Below, piece after piece: positions 63,487 to 64,000 of a DNA stretch of 64,000 nucleotides; the first letter of the stretch is position 1; each line of letters starts with the position of its first letter. The stretch covers positions 1 to 64,000 of the forward strand of contig JAGUYG010000006.1 in the NCBI GenBank assembly GCA_020061465.1, written 5' to 3'. Position numbers and translations under genes: made by a program. This DNA is from Ignavibacteriales bacterium (GTDB lineage: Bacteria > Bacteroidota > Ignavibacteria > Ignavibacteriales > Ignavibacteriaceae). The notes below the pieces were generated by a model. That model saw nothing but the letters and a program-made list of their open reading frames with translations. It was not told the DNA's origin and made no database searches.

Positions 63487-64000
63487 ATGGCCTGGAAAGA
63501 ATTGCTGAAAAAATATAACAATCCCGTCAATTTCTTTAACAGAGATTTGAGCTGGGTGGAATTTAACCGTAGAGTGCTGGAGGAAGCGCTTAATCCAGAT
63601 TTACCCCTGCTCGAAAAGGTGAAATTTATCTCAATCTTTCACTCAAACCTCGACGAGTTTTACATGATAAGAATTTCCGGCTTGAAAGAACAAATTGCCG
63701 CAAATGTTTCAGAACCGACTATCGATGGTCTTACACCGCTGGAACAACTCCAGAAAATAGAAAAAACTCTGCAGCCGATGCTCAATCAAATTATGGATTT
63801 GTGGCTAAACGAAGTTGTCCCGTCATTAAAAGTGCATAACGTTGAAATTGCAGAATACGATACCTTATCCGACGAAGAAAAAACAAAACTAAATGAGTTT
63901 TTCAAGAAAGAAATTTTCCCTGTTCTTACTCCATTAGCATTCGATCCCGGCAGACCGTTTCCATATATATCTAATTTGAGCTTAAGTCTGGCTATCCTTG
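63487..64000 (+). CDS. ppk1: polyphosphate kinase, N-terminal part (runs off the window)
   Basis: The first 171 codons of a PPK1. The family N-terminus FFNRDLSWVEFNRRVLEEA, LPLLEKVKFISIFHSNLDEFYMIR in two adjoining parts, and ISGLKEQIAA are clear, as is FPVLTPLAFDPGRPFPYISN. PPK1 makes and breaks inorganic polyphosphate. ATG 63487 is chosen because the conserved region starts 15 residues later; an in-frame ATG at 63400 is possible. The catalytic His residues lie beyond the window. Confidence 0.95.
   Translation, partial: MAWKELLKKYNNPVNFFNRDLSWVEFNRRVLEEALNPDLPLLEKVKFISIFHSNLDEFYMIRISGLKEQIAANVSEPTIDGLTPLEQLQKIEKTLQPMLNQIMDLWLNEVVPSLKVHNVEIAEYDTLSDEEKTKLNEFFKKEIFPVLTPLAFDPGRPFPYISNLSLSLAIL

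Overview
The window is a low-GC bacterial chromosome segment, probably from the Ignavibacteria/Melioribacter side of the FCB group. The evidence is a C-terminal type IX-like sorting motif (NFPNPFNPSTKI), Bacteroidota-type curli genes, AT-rich codon use and many IS200/REP-type palindromes. It opens with the 5' part of a 16S rRNA gene on the minus strand and ends inside a polyphosphate kinase gene.

Layout. 1-5.5 kb (minus strand): 16S rRNA, an SLBB export protein, dTDP-glucose 4,6-dehydratase, a glycine-rich exported protein and a transglutaminase-like protein. 6.1-13.2 kb (plus): a tightly packed seven-gene locus with a sorted secreted protein, a PqqD-like protein, an ATP-grasp ligase, a type III PLP decarboxylase, a urea-transporter/M23 fusion, a TPR protein and a YaiO-like outer-membrane barrel. 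I do not recognise it as a described pathway. 13.3-15.5 kb: an AbiE-type toxin-antitoxin pair flanked by two copies of the 3' end of a small gene. 15.6-18.8 kb: anmK, an RmlD-like reductase and an unknown gene. 19.2-30.8 kb: a curli-type amyloid locus with a histidine kinase, a sigma-54 activator, a CheW-like protein, CsgE, CsgF, a long CsgG, four curlin-repeat proteins and a propeller lipoprotein. A strongly folded leader RNA candidate precedes the main curlin gene.

31-51.5 kb is mostly housekeeping: nfo, dnaB, uracil-DNA glycosylase, yicC-gmk-rpoZ-coaBC, a BamA/TamA-like barrel, envelope genes, and rplM-rpsI-rpsB-tsf-pyrH-frr. It is interrupted by MITE-like elements and a broken Phd/VapC pair. 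51.6-58.4 kb has an epimerase, a deoxyhypusine-synthase-like gene, and trkA-trkH followed by a second trkH with one in-frame stop. 58.4-60.3 kb is a repeat-dense patch with an IS200/IS605-type transposase and a 285-bp tandem duplication. It runs into the stop codon of an Eco57I-like restriction-modification gene; ppk1 follows.

How parts may work together. The kinase/activator pair could drive the curli operon from two weak sigma-54-like sites, with the folded leader controlling the main subunit. In the 6-13 kb locus, a leader-like YxxPxI tag on the decarboxylase may be bound by the PqqD-like protein, suggesting a scaffolded ligase/decarboxylase pathway coupled to envelope export. Both ideas are inference. 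A 20-bp palindromic micro-insert recurs inside several unrelated repeat families and is the most unusual repeat signal here.
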